From an uncultured Faecalibacterium sp. (GTDB lineage Bacteria > Bacillota > Clostridia > Oscillospirales > Ruminococcaceae), in NCBI GenBank assembly GCA_937880095.1, contig CALFLK010000028.1, positions 1-64,000 of the forward strand: DNA of 64,000 nucleotides. The letters run 5' to 3'. A model generated the notes under the pieces. That model did no database searches, was not told the origin of the DNA, and worked only from the letters and a program-made list of their open reading frames with translations. The translations under genes were made by a program, and so were the position numbers. Within the stretch, counting starts at the first letter, position 1; each line of letters starts with the position of its first letter. Positions 1 to 6,746 of the stretch are shown in pieces.

Positions 1-80
1 AATTAGACAAAATAAAAGGCGAAAATTTGTGCGCAATAAATGCTTGACTTTTTCTTTCAGGAAATGTGTGGAAATTTCTA

Positions 81-109
81 TTGACAGCGACCAGATAAAA
101 TGATATTAT
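81..109 (+). promoter_or_regulatory. Promoter of tRNA-Ala
   Basis: TTGACA (81-86), a 17-base spacer and TATTAT (104-109) lie 24 bases before the tRNA 5' end. This is close to the housekeeping sigma-A consensus and is the evident tRNA promoter. I see no gene in the 80 bases before it. Confidence 0.8.
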
Positions 110-133
110 ACTGTACAGTTGCAAAACAATTAT

Positions 134-209
134 GGGGGTATAGCTCAGCTGGGAGAGCGCCTGCATGGCATGCAGGAGGTCAGCGGTTCGATCCCGCTTA
201 TCTCCACCA
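134..209 (+). tRNA. tRNA-Ala (anticodon GGC)
   Basis: A 76-base cloverleaf with encoded CCA (207-209). The acceptor stem GGGGGTA/TATCTCC pairs over 7 bp with two G-T wobbles, the anticodon stem is CCTGC/GCAGG, and the loop ATGGCAT places GGC at positions 34-36. The T-loop GTTCGATCC is present. It decodes GCC alanine codons. It stands alone, with its own promoter and terminator. Confidence 0.97.
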
Positions 210-210
210 G

Positions 211-247
211 AAAGAACAGTTTACATTTATGTGAACTGTTCTTTTTT
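211..247 (+). terminator. Intrinsic terminator of tRNA-Ala
   Basis: Inverted repeat AGAACAGTT (213-221) / AACTGTTCT (234-242), followed by a run of T residues, immediately after the tRNA CCA end. Confidence 0.85.
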
Positions 248-287
248 GTTTGTATTATATTTGTAAAAAGTGAATGTTTTAATCCAT

Positions 288-317
288 AAAAAGGCGGAAC
301 GTAATGTTCCGCCTTTT
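288..317. terminator. Bidirectional terminator-like hairpin
   Basis: A 12-bp stem AAAAGGCGGAAC / GTTCCGCCTTTT with a GTAAT loop. A/T runs on both sides make it usable from either strand. It may mark the end of the native transcription unit before the mobile element. Confidence 0.7.
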
Positions 318-493
318 CTGTTTCAGGTGGTGTAAGGAAACTTGCTGTCACATAAACAATCAGGGAAAATACTTTTAGTGAAGCCATAAAGTACCTTTCT
401 GTCTGCTTTCATTGCATGGAAAGGGCAAACTGCACCAATCGAGAAGTATGTCTGCCGTATCGCACAAGTTTTTGAATACAACAATTTCATGAA

Positions 494-529
494 AAAACGC
501 TCTTTATCCGGTAAGATAAAGAGCGTTTT
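494..529. terminator. Terminator after the recombinase operon
   Basis: A perfect 15-bp stem, AAAACGCTCTTTATC with its complement at 515-529, and a 6-base loop, with T runs on both strands. It lies 86 bases beyond the recombinase stop and would end leftward transcripts. The surrounding 318-614 stretch holds no gene I can support. Confidence 0.8.
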
Positions 530-614
530 CTTGTAATATGAATTTCTGGTATTGTTGCAATAATGGCGCATAGGCAGTGCGAGCGCCCTACAATACAAAA
601 GTAAGACGAATCGG

Positions 615-2294
615 TTATTCGGTGTCCTGTTTGGACAAAACGACTACCGTCTCGACCATTGTTTCATTTTCCAAGGGCAATTCTTTCACTTCTGCACCAT
701 TGACAGGAACGGGGAAGTTGAAGATAATCTTCCTGATCCAGTTGCCATCCGGCTGTTTTTCCGGGAATAACTCGATCCGCTCAATAAACGCCCGCATGAA
801 CTCCTTCCGTTCCACCTCGGAGGCGGCTTCATAGACCTGATCGAATGCCAGCAGCAGGCGATAGATATTGTCGCCCGAAATCTTCTCCTGCCGGATGCTC
901 CGTATTTGGCTTTGCACATCGTCAATCTGAACTTCAATCTCATCTATTTTACCATACTGCTCATCATAGCGGCGCTGTAAATCCGAAATTTTCCGGTCAT
1001 AATACGGGTCATTCCCATCCAAACCGTCCATCTGCCGTTCCAGGCGGGCCTTTGTGCCCAACGTCTGCCGAAGCTGCGCCTGCAATGCTTCCAGCTGCTT
1101 CTCTAAGTCGTTCGTATCAACAGCGGAGCCGATTTTTGCCTTGATTGCATCCGCAAAACGCGGATCACTAACCATAGCAGAGATAATTGACGCTACCATG
1201 CGGTTCATCTCTGTCTGCTCAATATTCAGCCGGAAAGTACACTCATGACCAGTCGGTGTAACTGTGTTCTTGCAGTAATAGTAATAGCGGGTCTTTTTGT
1301 CCTTGCTGTGGGCTTTCGCAATATTCCCGTACAGGCTTTTGCTGCAGCAGGGGCATTTCAGAATACCGGACAGGATATGTGCGTGGGTAGGGTCATTTAC
1401 TTTCTCACGCCGGTAAGCATTGACTTTCCGTTTCTCCTGCGCGAGGTTCCAATCTTCTTCTGAAATAATAGCCTCATGCTTCCCCTCATACACGGGGAAT
1501 TCCGATTGCTCAACCACGTGCATCTCATTCCGTGTGCCGATCTTCTTCTCTGTCCGGCGTCTGCCATAGGCGATTTTCCCCATATATACCGGATTATCAA
1601 TGATACTTTTTACAAAGCTGGCGGAAAAACCGGGAATGGTGCCGTTCTGCCGTAACTTCTTCACAAAGCCCTGCCGGTTCAGATACTTTGCCACGCCGCT
1701 GACACCATCGTTGGTGTGAATATAGCGGTCAAAAATGGTGCGGATCACATCCACTTCATCCTCAGCAATCAGTAATTCGCCTTTTTCAAGGCAGTATCCA
1801 TAAGGAGCAAAGCCGCCGTTCCATTTTCCTTCACGGGCTTTCTGCTCCCGTCCGACCATCGTCTGTGTCCGAATATTCTCACGCTCTATCTCTGCCACCG
1901 CAGAAAGGACAGAAATCATCAGCTTGCCGGAATCTTTTGAACTGTCAATGCCATCTTCCACGCAAATCAGATTGACACCGAAATCCTGCATCAGTTGCAA
2001 AGAGTTCAGCACATCAGCAGCATTTCTGCCGAACCGGGACAGCTTGAACACCAGCACATATTCCACGCCGTCTTTGCAGTCCTGAATGTCTTGCAGCATC
2101 CGCTGAAATTCATGTCTGCCCTGAATATTCTTGCCGGAAAAGCCTTCGTCAGAATACTCACCAGCCACTACCATATCTTCGTATTCAGCGTATTTCCGCA
2201 GTTTATCTCGCTGAGCATCCAGACTGTATCCGTCCACCTGCATGGAAGTAGATACCCGTGTATAGAGATAGCATTTTGTTTTAGTTCTCTTCAT
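615..2294 (-). CDS. Large serine recombinase (site-specific integrase)
   Basis: About 559 residues. It should integrate and excise the element by serine-mediated strand exchange. The N-terminal resolvase domain carries RVSTS, with the nucleophile predicted at Ser15. Next come the Recombinase domain, a zinc ribbon (CPCC followed by two further cysteines, around 325-365) and a C-terminal coiled coil (about 405-480), the standard layout of large serine integrases. I chose the ATG at 2294 because the family motif begins nine residues later and a GAAAGG site precedes it. The gene overlaps the upstream HTH gene by 14 bases, so the two are probably translationally coupled. Expression is likely set by the operator-bearing promoter at 2552-2600. 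Confidence 0.93.
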   Translation of the reverse strand: MKRTKTKCYLYTRVSTSMQVDGYSLDAQRDKLRKYAEYEDMVVAGEYSDEGFSGKNIQGRHEFQRMLQDIQDCKDGVEYVLVFKLSRFGRNAADVLNSLQLMQDFGVNLICVEDGIDSSKDSGKLMISVLSAVAEIERENIRTQTMVGREQKAREGKWNGGFAPYGYCLEKGELLIAEDEVDVIRTIFDRYIHTNDGVSGVAKYLNRQGFVKKLRQNGTIPGFSASFVKSIIDNPVYMGKIAYGRRRTEKKIGTRNEMHVVEQSEFPVYEGKHEAIISEEDWNLAQEKRKVNAYRREKVNDPTHAHILSGILKCPCCSKSLYGNIAKAHSKDKKTRYYYYCKNTVTPTGHECTFRLNIEQTEMNRMVASIISAMVSDPRFADAIKAKIGSAVDTNDLEKQLEALQAQLRQTLGTKARLERQMDGLDGNDPYYDRKISDLQRRYDEQYGKIDEIEVQIDDVQSQIRSIRQEKISGDNIYRLLLAFDQVYEAASEVERKEFMRAFIERIELFPEKQPDGNWIRKIIFNFPVPVNGAEVKELPLENETMVETVVVLSKQDTE

Positions 2295-2526
2295 GTAGGC
2301 CGACCCTTTCTTCCATCTCTGAACATTCATCCGTTACTTTCTTCTTCGCCAGACCTTCATTCTGAATGTAGTACTCCAACAAACGGAGCACATATTCCGG
2401 CGCATGGCGGTTATCCAGTTCCCACTCTGTCACAGTCCGATAGGGAATCTGAAAATATTTACAAAATTCCTTGCGGTTCATGCCGGTGCTTTCCCGCAGT
2501 TCTTTTATTTTGGTTTTGCAGTCCAT
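2281..2526 (-). CDS. Small XRE-like HTH protein
   Basis: 81 residues. An N-terminal helix-turn-helix is visible (KIKELRESTGMNRKEFCKYF followed by PYRTVTEWE), as in short Cro/XRE-like regulators. The start is the ATG at 2526, with GGGG eight bases upstream. The gene lies just downstream of a promoter framed by a perfect 12-bp inverted repeat (2552-2563 / 2589-2600) and overlaps the recombinase gene. I infer that it autoregulates the operon and so controls excision; a directionality-factor role is also possible. No homologue with known function comes to mind. Confidence 0.75.
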   Translation of the reverse strand: MDCKTKIKELRESTGMNRKEFCKYFQIPYRTVTEWELDNRHAPEYVLRLLEYYIQNEGLAKKKVTDECSEMEERVGLHEEN

Positions 2527-2551
2527 TTCACTTACCCCATAAAGCAAAAAT

Positions 2552-2600
2552 ACACGTTGCGTACTTATTATAGCATACGCTAAATAAATACGCAACGTGT
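2552..2600 (-). promoter_or_regulatory. Promoter with flanking operator for the HTH-recombinase operon
   Basis: On the minus strand, TTGCGT (2595-2590), a 17-base spacer and TATAAT (2572-2567). A perfect 12-bp inverted repeat, ACACGTTGCGTA (2552-2563) and TACGCAACGTGT (2589-2600), brackets the -10 box, and one arm contains the -35 box. This is a classic repressor-operator layout. The likely ligand is the HTH protein encoded immediately downstream. Confidence 0.75.
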
Positions 2601-2614
2601 AAATTCAGTTTTTA

Positions 2615-2812
2615 TCAAGCGGCTTTGTCAAATTCCTGATACACAGGAACGGGTTGTTTTCCTGATACCGCAGACTGTGTGCAGTCATCCTTCGCAGTCT
2701 CCTGCATCTGCCCCAACAGCTGCGGCCCGTACTTCTGCAACAGCCGCGCCATCACATCAACACAGCGGTCAAATGCCGCATTATATTTCGGATCATCATA
2801 AACTTTGCTCAA
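2615..2812 (-). CDS. Small hypothetical protein of the mobilization operon
   Basis: About 65 residues from a TTG start at 2812, which has AAAGGAG seven bases upstream. An in-frame upstream ATG at 2848 would give 77 residues. It overlaps the end of the relaxase gene by 17 bases and is the last gene of that operon. Predicted helical, with no recognisable motif, signal peptide or membrane segment. I do not recognise it. Its place suggests an accessory role in mobilization. Confidence 0.6.
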   Translation of the reverse strand: MSKVYDDPKYNAAFDRCVDVMARLLQKYGPQLLGQMQETAKDDCTQSAVSGKQPVPVYQEFDKAA

Positions 2813-3782
2813 TAGGCCGCTCCTTTCCTCTATAGCTGCTCTGCGCATAGATGTTCAATACTTCTGCCGGTATCTGCTCTAAAATCGCCACAGCACTGTC
2901 ATAATCGCGCCGCAGCTTGAGGTCTTCGATCTGCTTTAGGGTGCTGACCTTCTGCGCCGATGCGAGAGATTCTTCCAGTTCAGCATTTTTCGTTTTCAGC
3001 TTTTTGTTTTCGGATGCTGTTTTCGTGAAGGCTACGCCATATTTCCGCAGCAGCGTGTCCATCTTCTCCACGCTGGGAATATAGGTGTCCAAAATTTTGC
3101 AAATTTCCTCCGCCCGGCTTTTGGCGTTGAAGGGATTGATTCCGGTGAGCAGATCCTCCAGTTTGTCCTTCTGTTTGGTCAGCCGGGTCATCTCCTTGAA
3201 CACACGGGGCGGGATATGGTCACGCCCTGTTTGGCTGGCGCTCTCGCCACGCTCCAAATCCGGGAACTTCTTGACCATGTGTTTCCAAAACTCATCCTGC
3301 CACCAGGTCAGCTTCTTTTTATTGCCCATAATGTCTTTGGCGCTGAGCCTGCCGTCCTCCGTCAGCGGGACAAAACAAAGGTGCATATGGGGCGTTTTCT
3401 CGTCCATATGCACCACAGCGGATATAATTGTCTCTTTGGATTGATGCTGTTCCAGAAAGTGCAGGGCTTCCTCGAAAAACACCCGAATCTCCGCCCGTTT
3501 CTTCCCCTTGAAGAACTCCGGGCTGGCAGTGAACAACGTCTCGATCATACGGATACTGTCTTTCCGGGTACGACATCCGGCAGCGGCAATTTGCCGCTCT
3601 GATTCCGCCCGGTACTTACCGGGCGGTTTGACTAGATGGAAGTTGTACTTGCTTCGGCTGCTATCCACATCGGGATTGCTGGCGTAGTTCTCCTTTGTGC
3701 GCTCATTGTGGGCCTCGATATTTCCTATTTCTGGCCCCTTGTACTTTGCAAATCGCATAATCGCGTACTGTGCTTTTTCCAT
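2796..3782 (-). CDS. MOBV-type relaxase (Pre/Mob family)
   Basis: About 328 residues. It should nick the element at its origin of transfer and pilot the strand into a recipient through a helper system. The N-terminal motif HNERTKENYASNPDVD (about 25-40) and the histidine motif HMDEKTPHMH (125-134) are diagnostic of the MOBV/Pre family. A charged, probably coiled-coil region fills the C-terminal third. It is clearly shorter than MobM of pMV158 (about 490 residues). I start at ATG 3782, eight bases after GGAGG. It follows the small HTH-like gene with a near-overlap. The probable origin of transfer is the repeat-rich region 4031-4576 upstream. Confidence 0.9.
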   Translation of the reverse strand: MEKAQYAIMRFAKYKGPEIGNIEAHNERTKENYASNPDVDSSRSKYNFHLVKPPGKYRAESERQIAAAGCRTRKDSIRMIETLFTASPEFFKGKKRAEIRVFFEEALHFLEQHQSKETIISAVVHMDEKTPHMHLCFVPLTEDGRLSAKDIMGNKKKLTWWQDEFWKHMVKKFPDLERGESASQTGRDHIPPRVFKEMTRLTKQKDKLEDLLTGINPFNAKSRAEEICKILDTYIPSVEKMDTLLRKYGVAFTKTASENKKLKTKNAELEESLASAQKVSTLKQIEDLKLRRDYDSAVAILEQIPAEVLNIYAQSSYRGKERPIEQSL

Positions 3783-3784
3783 GC

Positions 3785-4003
3785 TCAATCCCTCCGTTTC
3801 TGCCAGACCAGTTCATAGCCCAGCACATCGGCCAGCTCCACAGCCTCCCGATACCGCAGCGACTCCCGCTGCAATTTCCCGGAAAGATTGGATACGCTGT
3901 CGCTCCAGCCATATTCGTCATGCAGAAGATCAACGACTTCCTGCATGGTGTACCCGGCGCGGATGATCTGCGCCTTGATTTCGTTTCGGATATTTGATTT
4001 CAT
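3785..4003 (-). CDS. Small HTH-like protein, first gene of the mobilization operon
   Basis: 72 residues, ATG at 4003 with GGAGG six bases upstream. The sequence (RAGYTMQEVVDLLHDEYGWS, then SLRYREAVELADVLGYELVW) looks like a short DNA-binding fold and recurs beside relaxases in Firmicutes elements. There, to my memory, it is often mislabelled as an LLM-class flavin oxidoreductase; at 72 residues that cannot be right. I infer a regulator or relaxosome accessory. It sits a few bases ahead of the relaxase and is expressed with it. Confidence 0.75.
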   Translation of the reverse strand: MKSNIRNEIKAQIIRAGYTMQEVVDLLHDEYGWSDSVSNLSGKLQRESLRYREAVELADVLGYELVWQKRRD

Positions 4004-4030
4004 GGTAATCCTCCAAATTTTCTTGCCCAT

Positions 4031-4069
4031 AAAAAGAACCGGATGCGCTGGATAGCGTACCGGCTTCTT
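4031..4069 (-). terminator. Terminator-like hairpin in the mobilization operon leader
   Basis: Nested inverted repeat AAGAACCGG (4034-4042) / CCGGCTTCTT (4060-4069), with inner pairing GCGCT/AGCGT. On the minus strand it is followed by five T residues. It lies between a TATAAT box (4089-4084) and the first operon start at 4003, so it looks like a leader attenuator rather than the end of a gene. Confidence 0.55.
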
Positions 4070-4338
4070 GGGATGATAAAATTATTATAGTTGCTGTTTT
4101 GCGATAGAAATGCTTCCCCGCGTATCATTGGTCAACGGCAGAATATTCGACTTCACGGAAATGTGGGGCTTTTCATCGTTCGGACTGTATCTGTACGAGA
4201 TGGCGCAACGTGTACACTGTTCCGCGAGCCGTTATTCTGTGAACTGTATGCGGATAATCGAGAAACATTTCGCCGTTTTGAGATTACTCTAAAATACGCC
4301 TGCAAAATCACCTCTTTTGCTGACCGCTTTAGCCGTAG

Positions 4339-4404
4339 TCAAAATGACCACACCCACTTCATCTCGCTAAAGTAGTCGGGTTCAAAATGACCACGACTAC
4401 TTCA
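4339..4404. repeat. Pair of 23-base direct repeats with embedded inverted repeat
   Basis: Copies at 4339-4361 and 4382-4404 share TCAAAATGACCAC at the start and ACTTCA at the end, with three differences between. The second copy overlaps one arm of a 9-bp inverted repeat, AAGTAGTCG (4370-4378) / CGACTACTT (4394-4402). Iteron-like or relaxase-binding in appearance. Confidence 0.65.
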
Positions 4405-4437
4405 CATCACAAAAGCACGAATAATTTCACGGTTCAG

Positions 4438-4460
4438 GTGGTGGACACAATGTCCACCAC
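4438..4460. repeat. Perfect 10-bp hairpin with 3-base loop
   Basis: GTGGTGGACA (4438-4447), CAA, TGTCCACCAC (4451-4460). No T run follows on either strand, so it is not an intrinsic terminator. It fits a relaxase or initiator recognition hairpin. Confidence 0.65.
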
Positions 4461-4514
4461 TTTAATCGCATGAAATATTCCTGCAATATATGAGGTAACA
4501 GGGTTAATCGCTGC

Positions 4515-4576
4515 GTACATACGTACCGGCGACCAGAGCGGAAATCAATCCCGCCAGTCTTCCGGTACGTACGTAC
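4515..4576. repeat. 15-bp inverted repeat spanning the end of the helicase gene
   Basis: GTACATACGTACCGG (4515-4529) is repeated in inverse at 4562-4576 with a single mismatch. The spacer is 32 bases and includes the helicase stop codon at 4545. The right arm is coding sequence. Confidence 0.65.
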
Positions 4577-5918
4577 ACTGTGAAGCGTCCGTAAACTCGT
4601 TTATATGCGGCCTTGCCACTGCCTCGATCCCCATAAATCCCCACACCCGGCGTCCTGCCGAATTAGTGATCGTGTTGCAGTGTTCCAGATTGTACTTGCC
4701 GCAGGCTGCCACCAGCGCATCGCTGAAACTGCGGCGTTTAAGTGCAGTCAGACTGTTTTCTTCGCACCACATCCGGTAAATGTCGTAGCAATCCTTTGAA
4801 CTGATAGACGCATCGGCTTTCAGCCGGATATAGCCCTCGGATTCCAGAAAATCGAACACATTGTTATTGTCACGCTTGACGGCCTCCCGGTTCTCTCTGG
4901 TGCGCTGGCTCTCGGTGAACTTGAAGCTGTTGGCGGCCAGCCGCTGCAATCCCGCAAAGGCCCAGAGGAAGATGCCCTCAATCTCCGCTTTCATCTTTTC
5001 AGCCAAGTCGGGATCGTCCACACGGTCAGCAGGTTTTTCTTTGGTGGTCAGCACCAGTTGCCGCCGGTAAAAGCCGTCACTGCGGTCAAAGAGTGCCCGC
5101 AAGTCGCCGTTGCTGAACGCCAGCAGCCGGGCACACATCCAGCCCTGATAACTCTGTTTGCCCTTGCGCTCCAAATCCATCTTACCCTGTGCGGTGACGA
5201 TGGATTTGACGTAGTTGGTCTGGCGTAGGGCCTCCATCCGCATATCGTCATCCACACACAAGAGAATATGCTCCAGGTCAGCACGAGCAAAACGGTTCTC
5301 GGAAATTTTGCCGATGCTGCCGTCCTTCATGCTGCTGCCGAACAGGGCGGACAGCACCGCGCCGATCTGGCTCTTACCCTCGCCGCCATTGCCCTTAATG
5401 ACCATCATCCGCTGTCCCTTGTTGCTGGGGATCAGGCAGTAGCCGATATATTCCTGCAAAGTGGGAATGTCCTCCGGGTAAAGAAGCCCATCCAGAAAAG
5501 CCAGCCAGCGGGTCGGCGTGGACGCATCGGGATTGTAGGCCACCGGCAGGCGGCAGCGCACGATTTCCGCTTTCCCTTCTGTAAAAGTACCATCCAGCAT
5601 TAGCGTCCCATTTGCCAGATGGATGCGGTCGGTTTCCGGCGGGAAATCCTCTACCAACGCGGCCAGCTTCATCAGCTCCACAATGTTGCTGATTTTGCGG
5701 GGGATGTTACTGACCGCGCAGCATTTCAGTTCCTCGAAAATCTCACCGCGCAGCGGCAGCTCATCGGTCACGCGGCCATCGGGCGTGAAAAAAGCCCCGT
5801 TTGTGTAGATGATTTTGTGTCTGCTCAGAAAATCATCACAAAACAGGGCTTCATTGATACTCTTGCCGTCAAACCAGACTGGCTGGTTGACCTCACGCGA
5901 TTGCTCGTTCTTCGCCAC
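4545..5918 (-). CDS. Phage/plasmid-type SF3 helicase (P4 primase C-terminal-like)
   Basis: 457 residues. Walker A GNGGEGKS sits near residue 175, followed by a CVDDDM Walker-B-like stretch and FSNGDLRALFDRSDGFYRR, the pattern of superfamily 3 helicases in P4-like primase-helicases (D5_N and DUF5906 types). It should unwind element DNA for autonomous or rolling-circle-linked replication. The GTG start at 5918 has GGAGG nine bases upstream and overlaps the CHC2 gene by 26 bases, so the two are coupled. The N-terminal primase catalytic domain of P4 alpha protein is absent; the neighbouring CHC2 protein supplies only the zinc finger. Confidence 0.85.
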   Translation of the reverse strand: MAKNEQSREVNQPVWFDGKSINEALFCDDFLSRHKIIYTNGAFFTPDGRVTDELPLRGEIFEELKCCAVSNIPRKISNIVELMKLAALVEDFPPETDRIHLANGTLMLDGTFTEGKAEIVRCRLPVAYNPDASTPTRWLAFLDGLLYPEDIPTLQEYIGYCLIPSNKGQRMMVIKGNGGEGKSQIGAVLSALFGSSMKDGSIGKISENRFARADLEHILLCVDDDMRMEALRQTNYVKSIVTAQGKMDLERKGKQSYQGWMCARLLAFSNGDLRALFDRSDGFYRRQLVLTTKEKPADRVDDPDLAEKMKAEIEGIFLWAFAGLQRLAANSFKFTESQRTRENREAVKRDNNNVFDFLESEGYIRLKADASISSKDCYDIYRMWCEENSLTALKRRSFSDALVAACGKYNLEHCNTITNSAGRRVWGFMGIEAVARPHINEFTDASQCTYVPEDWRD

Positions 5919-6513
5919 GGTGCCGCACCTCCTTTTCCAGACGTTTGAGCCTCTGCTCCAGCGCGGCGATGGTGCCGTCCTTCAGCAACATATCCACCAC
6001 CTTCACTCGTTGCTCCAGTTCCGCAAACATGAGAACGTCCAGCAAATGATCTACATACTCAATCATATGGCACGCCTCCACAAAACGGTCATCTGGATTG
6101 TCCTCCGGCAACTGTGGGGCGTACTCGACCTTCCAGCGTTCCAACAGGTGCAGGTAGTCGCACAGCACCCGCTGACAGTGCATCTCATTGTTGCGGAAGG
6201 CCCGCGCCAATGGATAGGGCTTTTTCAAGGCCATCGCTGCCGGGGGCTTGTCCGGGTCGATGCCGAAGTCATAGGCCAGCTTCTTTGCGGCCTCGTAGCT
6301 GCTCAGACCGAATAGTCGTGCCACAAAGTCGATCACGTCCCCGGTGGCCCCGCAGCCAAAGCAATAGAAATAATCCCTGTTCAGCTTCATGCTGGGATGC
6401 CGGTCGTCGTGGAAGGGACAGCAGATCATATCGCCCCGGTTGACCTTGCAGCCGTAGTGCTCGGCGACCTGTTTCATAGTGACAGCGGATTTTACAGTTT
6501 CAAACATATTCAT
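5893..6513 (-). CDS. CHC2 zinc-finger protein (primase-like)
   Basis: 206 residues. The N-terminus is a DnaG-type CHC2 zinc finger: CCPFHDDRHPSMK and then YFYCFGCGATGDVIDFV, with the Cys, His, Cys, Cys ligands in order (about 32-60). No Toprim catalytic domain follows. The C-terminal half is helical and charged. It probably recognises DNA for primer synthesis or origin melting together with the SF3 helicase encoded just downstream. The ATG at 6513 has GGAGGG upstream. A terminator-like hairpin (6615-6664) lies in its leader. Confidence 0.85.
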   Translation of the reverse strand: MNMFETVKSAVTMKQVAEHYGCKVNRGDMICCPFHDDRHPSMKLNRDYFYCFGCGATGDVIDFVARLFGLSSYEAAKKLAYDFGIDPDKPPAAMALKKPYPLARAFRNNEMHCQRVLCDYLHLLERWKVEYAPQLPEDNPDDRFVEACHMIEYVDHLLDVLMFAELEQRVKVVDMLLKDGTIAALEQRLKRLEKEVRHRGEERAIA

Positions 6514-6614
6514 AGGCTTTGCCCTCCATAATTTATTGACGGTATCTGCCCGTCTGCCTGAATATACGGGGAAAAAGCCTATAGACCGAAAAATCCGCTA
6601 AAAGTGCAAGAAAC

Positions 6615-6664
6615 GAAAAAATGCCGCTCTGAAATCTTGCAAAAATGCAAGACCTCTGAGCGGC
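6615..6664 (-). terminator. Hairpin with T run in the replication operon leader
   Basis: Two nested stems: GCCGCTC (6623-6629) with GAGCGGC (6658-6664), and TCTTGCA (6635-6641) with TGCAAGA (6646-6652) around an AAAA loop. Read leftward, it is followed by six T residues, so it can terminate transcripts heading for the CHC2 gene, whose start is about 100 bases further on. It is a candidate attenuator. Confidence 0.6.
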
Positions 6665-6682
6665 GAAGCCAGCGGAAAGCAT

Positions 6683-6711
6683 TTGCCCGCGCTGGTTTTA
6701 TAAGGTATAAT
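6683..6711 (+). promoter_or_regulatory. Promoter of the XRE-sigma operon
   Basis: TTGCCC (6683-6688), a 17-base spacer and TATAAT (6706-6711), 36 bases before the XRE start. The -10 box is perfect and the -35 box is weak, suggesting a regulated promoter. Confidence 0.6.
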
Positions 6712-6746
6712 GGATAAAGAAAGTTTTCAGAAAAGAGGTGCGTCAC

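Larger units (their letters stand above)
4031..4544. other. Repeat-rich non-coding region, candidate oriT/origin
   Basis: 514 bases lie between the mobilization and replication operons. They contain the leader hairpin at 4031-4069, a TATAAT box at 4084-4089 (minus), two direct repeats of 23 bases (4339-4361 and 4382-4404, 43 bases apart, sharing TCAAAATGACCAC and ACTTCA), a 9-bp inverted repeat (4370-4378 / 4394-4402), a 10-bp hairpin (4438-4447 / 4451-4460) and the left arm of a long inverted repeat (4515-4529). Relaxases usually act on such structures just upstream of their own gene, so this is the best candidate for the origin of transfer, and perhaps of replication. Confidence 0.5.

Noticed and set aside
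134..209. tRNA-Ala as the integration site of the element
   Set aside because: tRNA 3' ends are targets of tyrosine integrases; this element uses a serine recombinase, and I found no copy of the tRNA 3' end on the right side.
145..598. Short leftward reading frames over and beside tRNA-Ala
   Set aside because: They run across the tRNA and two terminator hairpins, lack ribosome sites and show no protein-like pattern.
4091..4375. Rightward reading frames of 60-94 codons between the mob and replication operons
   Set aside because: They cover repeats and a promoter, have no ribosome site and no recognisable pattern; the region is better read as non-coding.
6623..6664. Terminator for the XRE-sigma operon
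   Set aside because: The T run is on the minus strand and the hairpin lies upstream of that operon, not after it.
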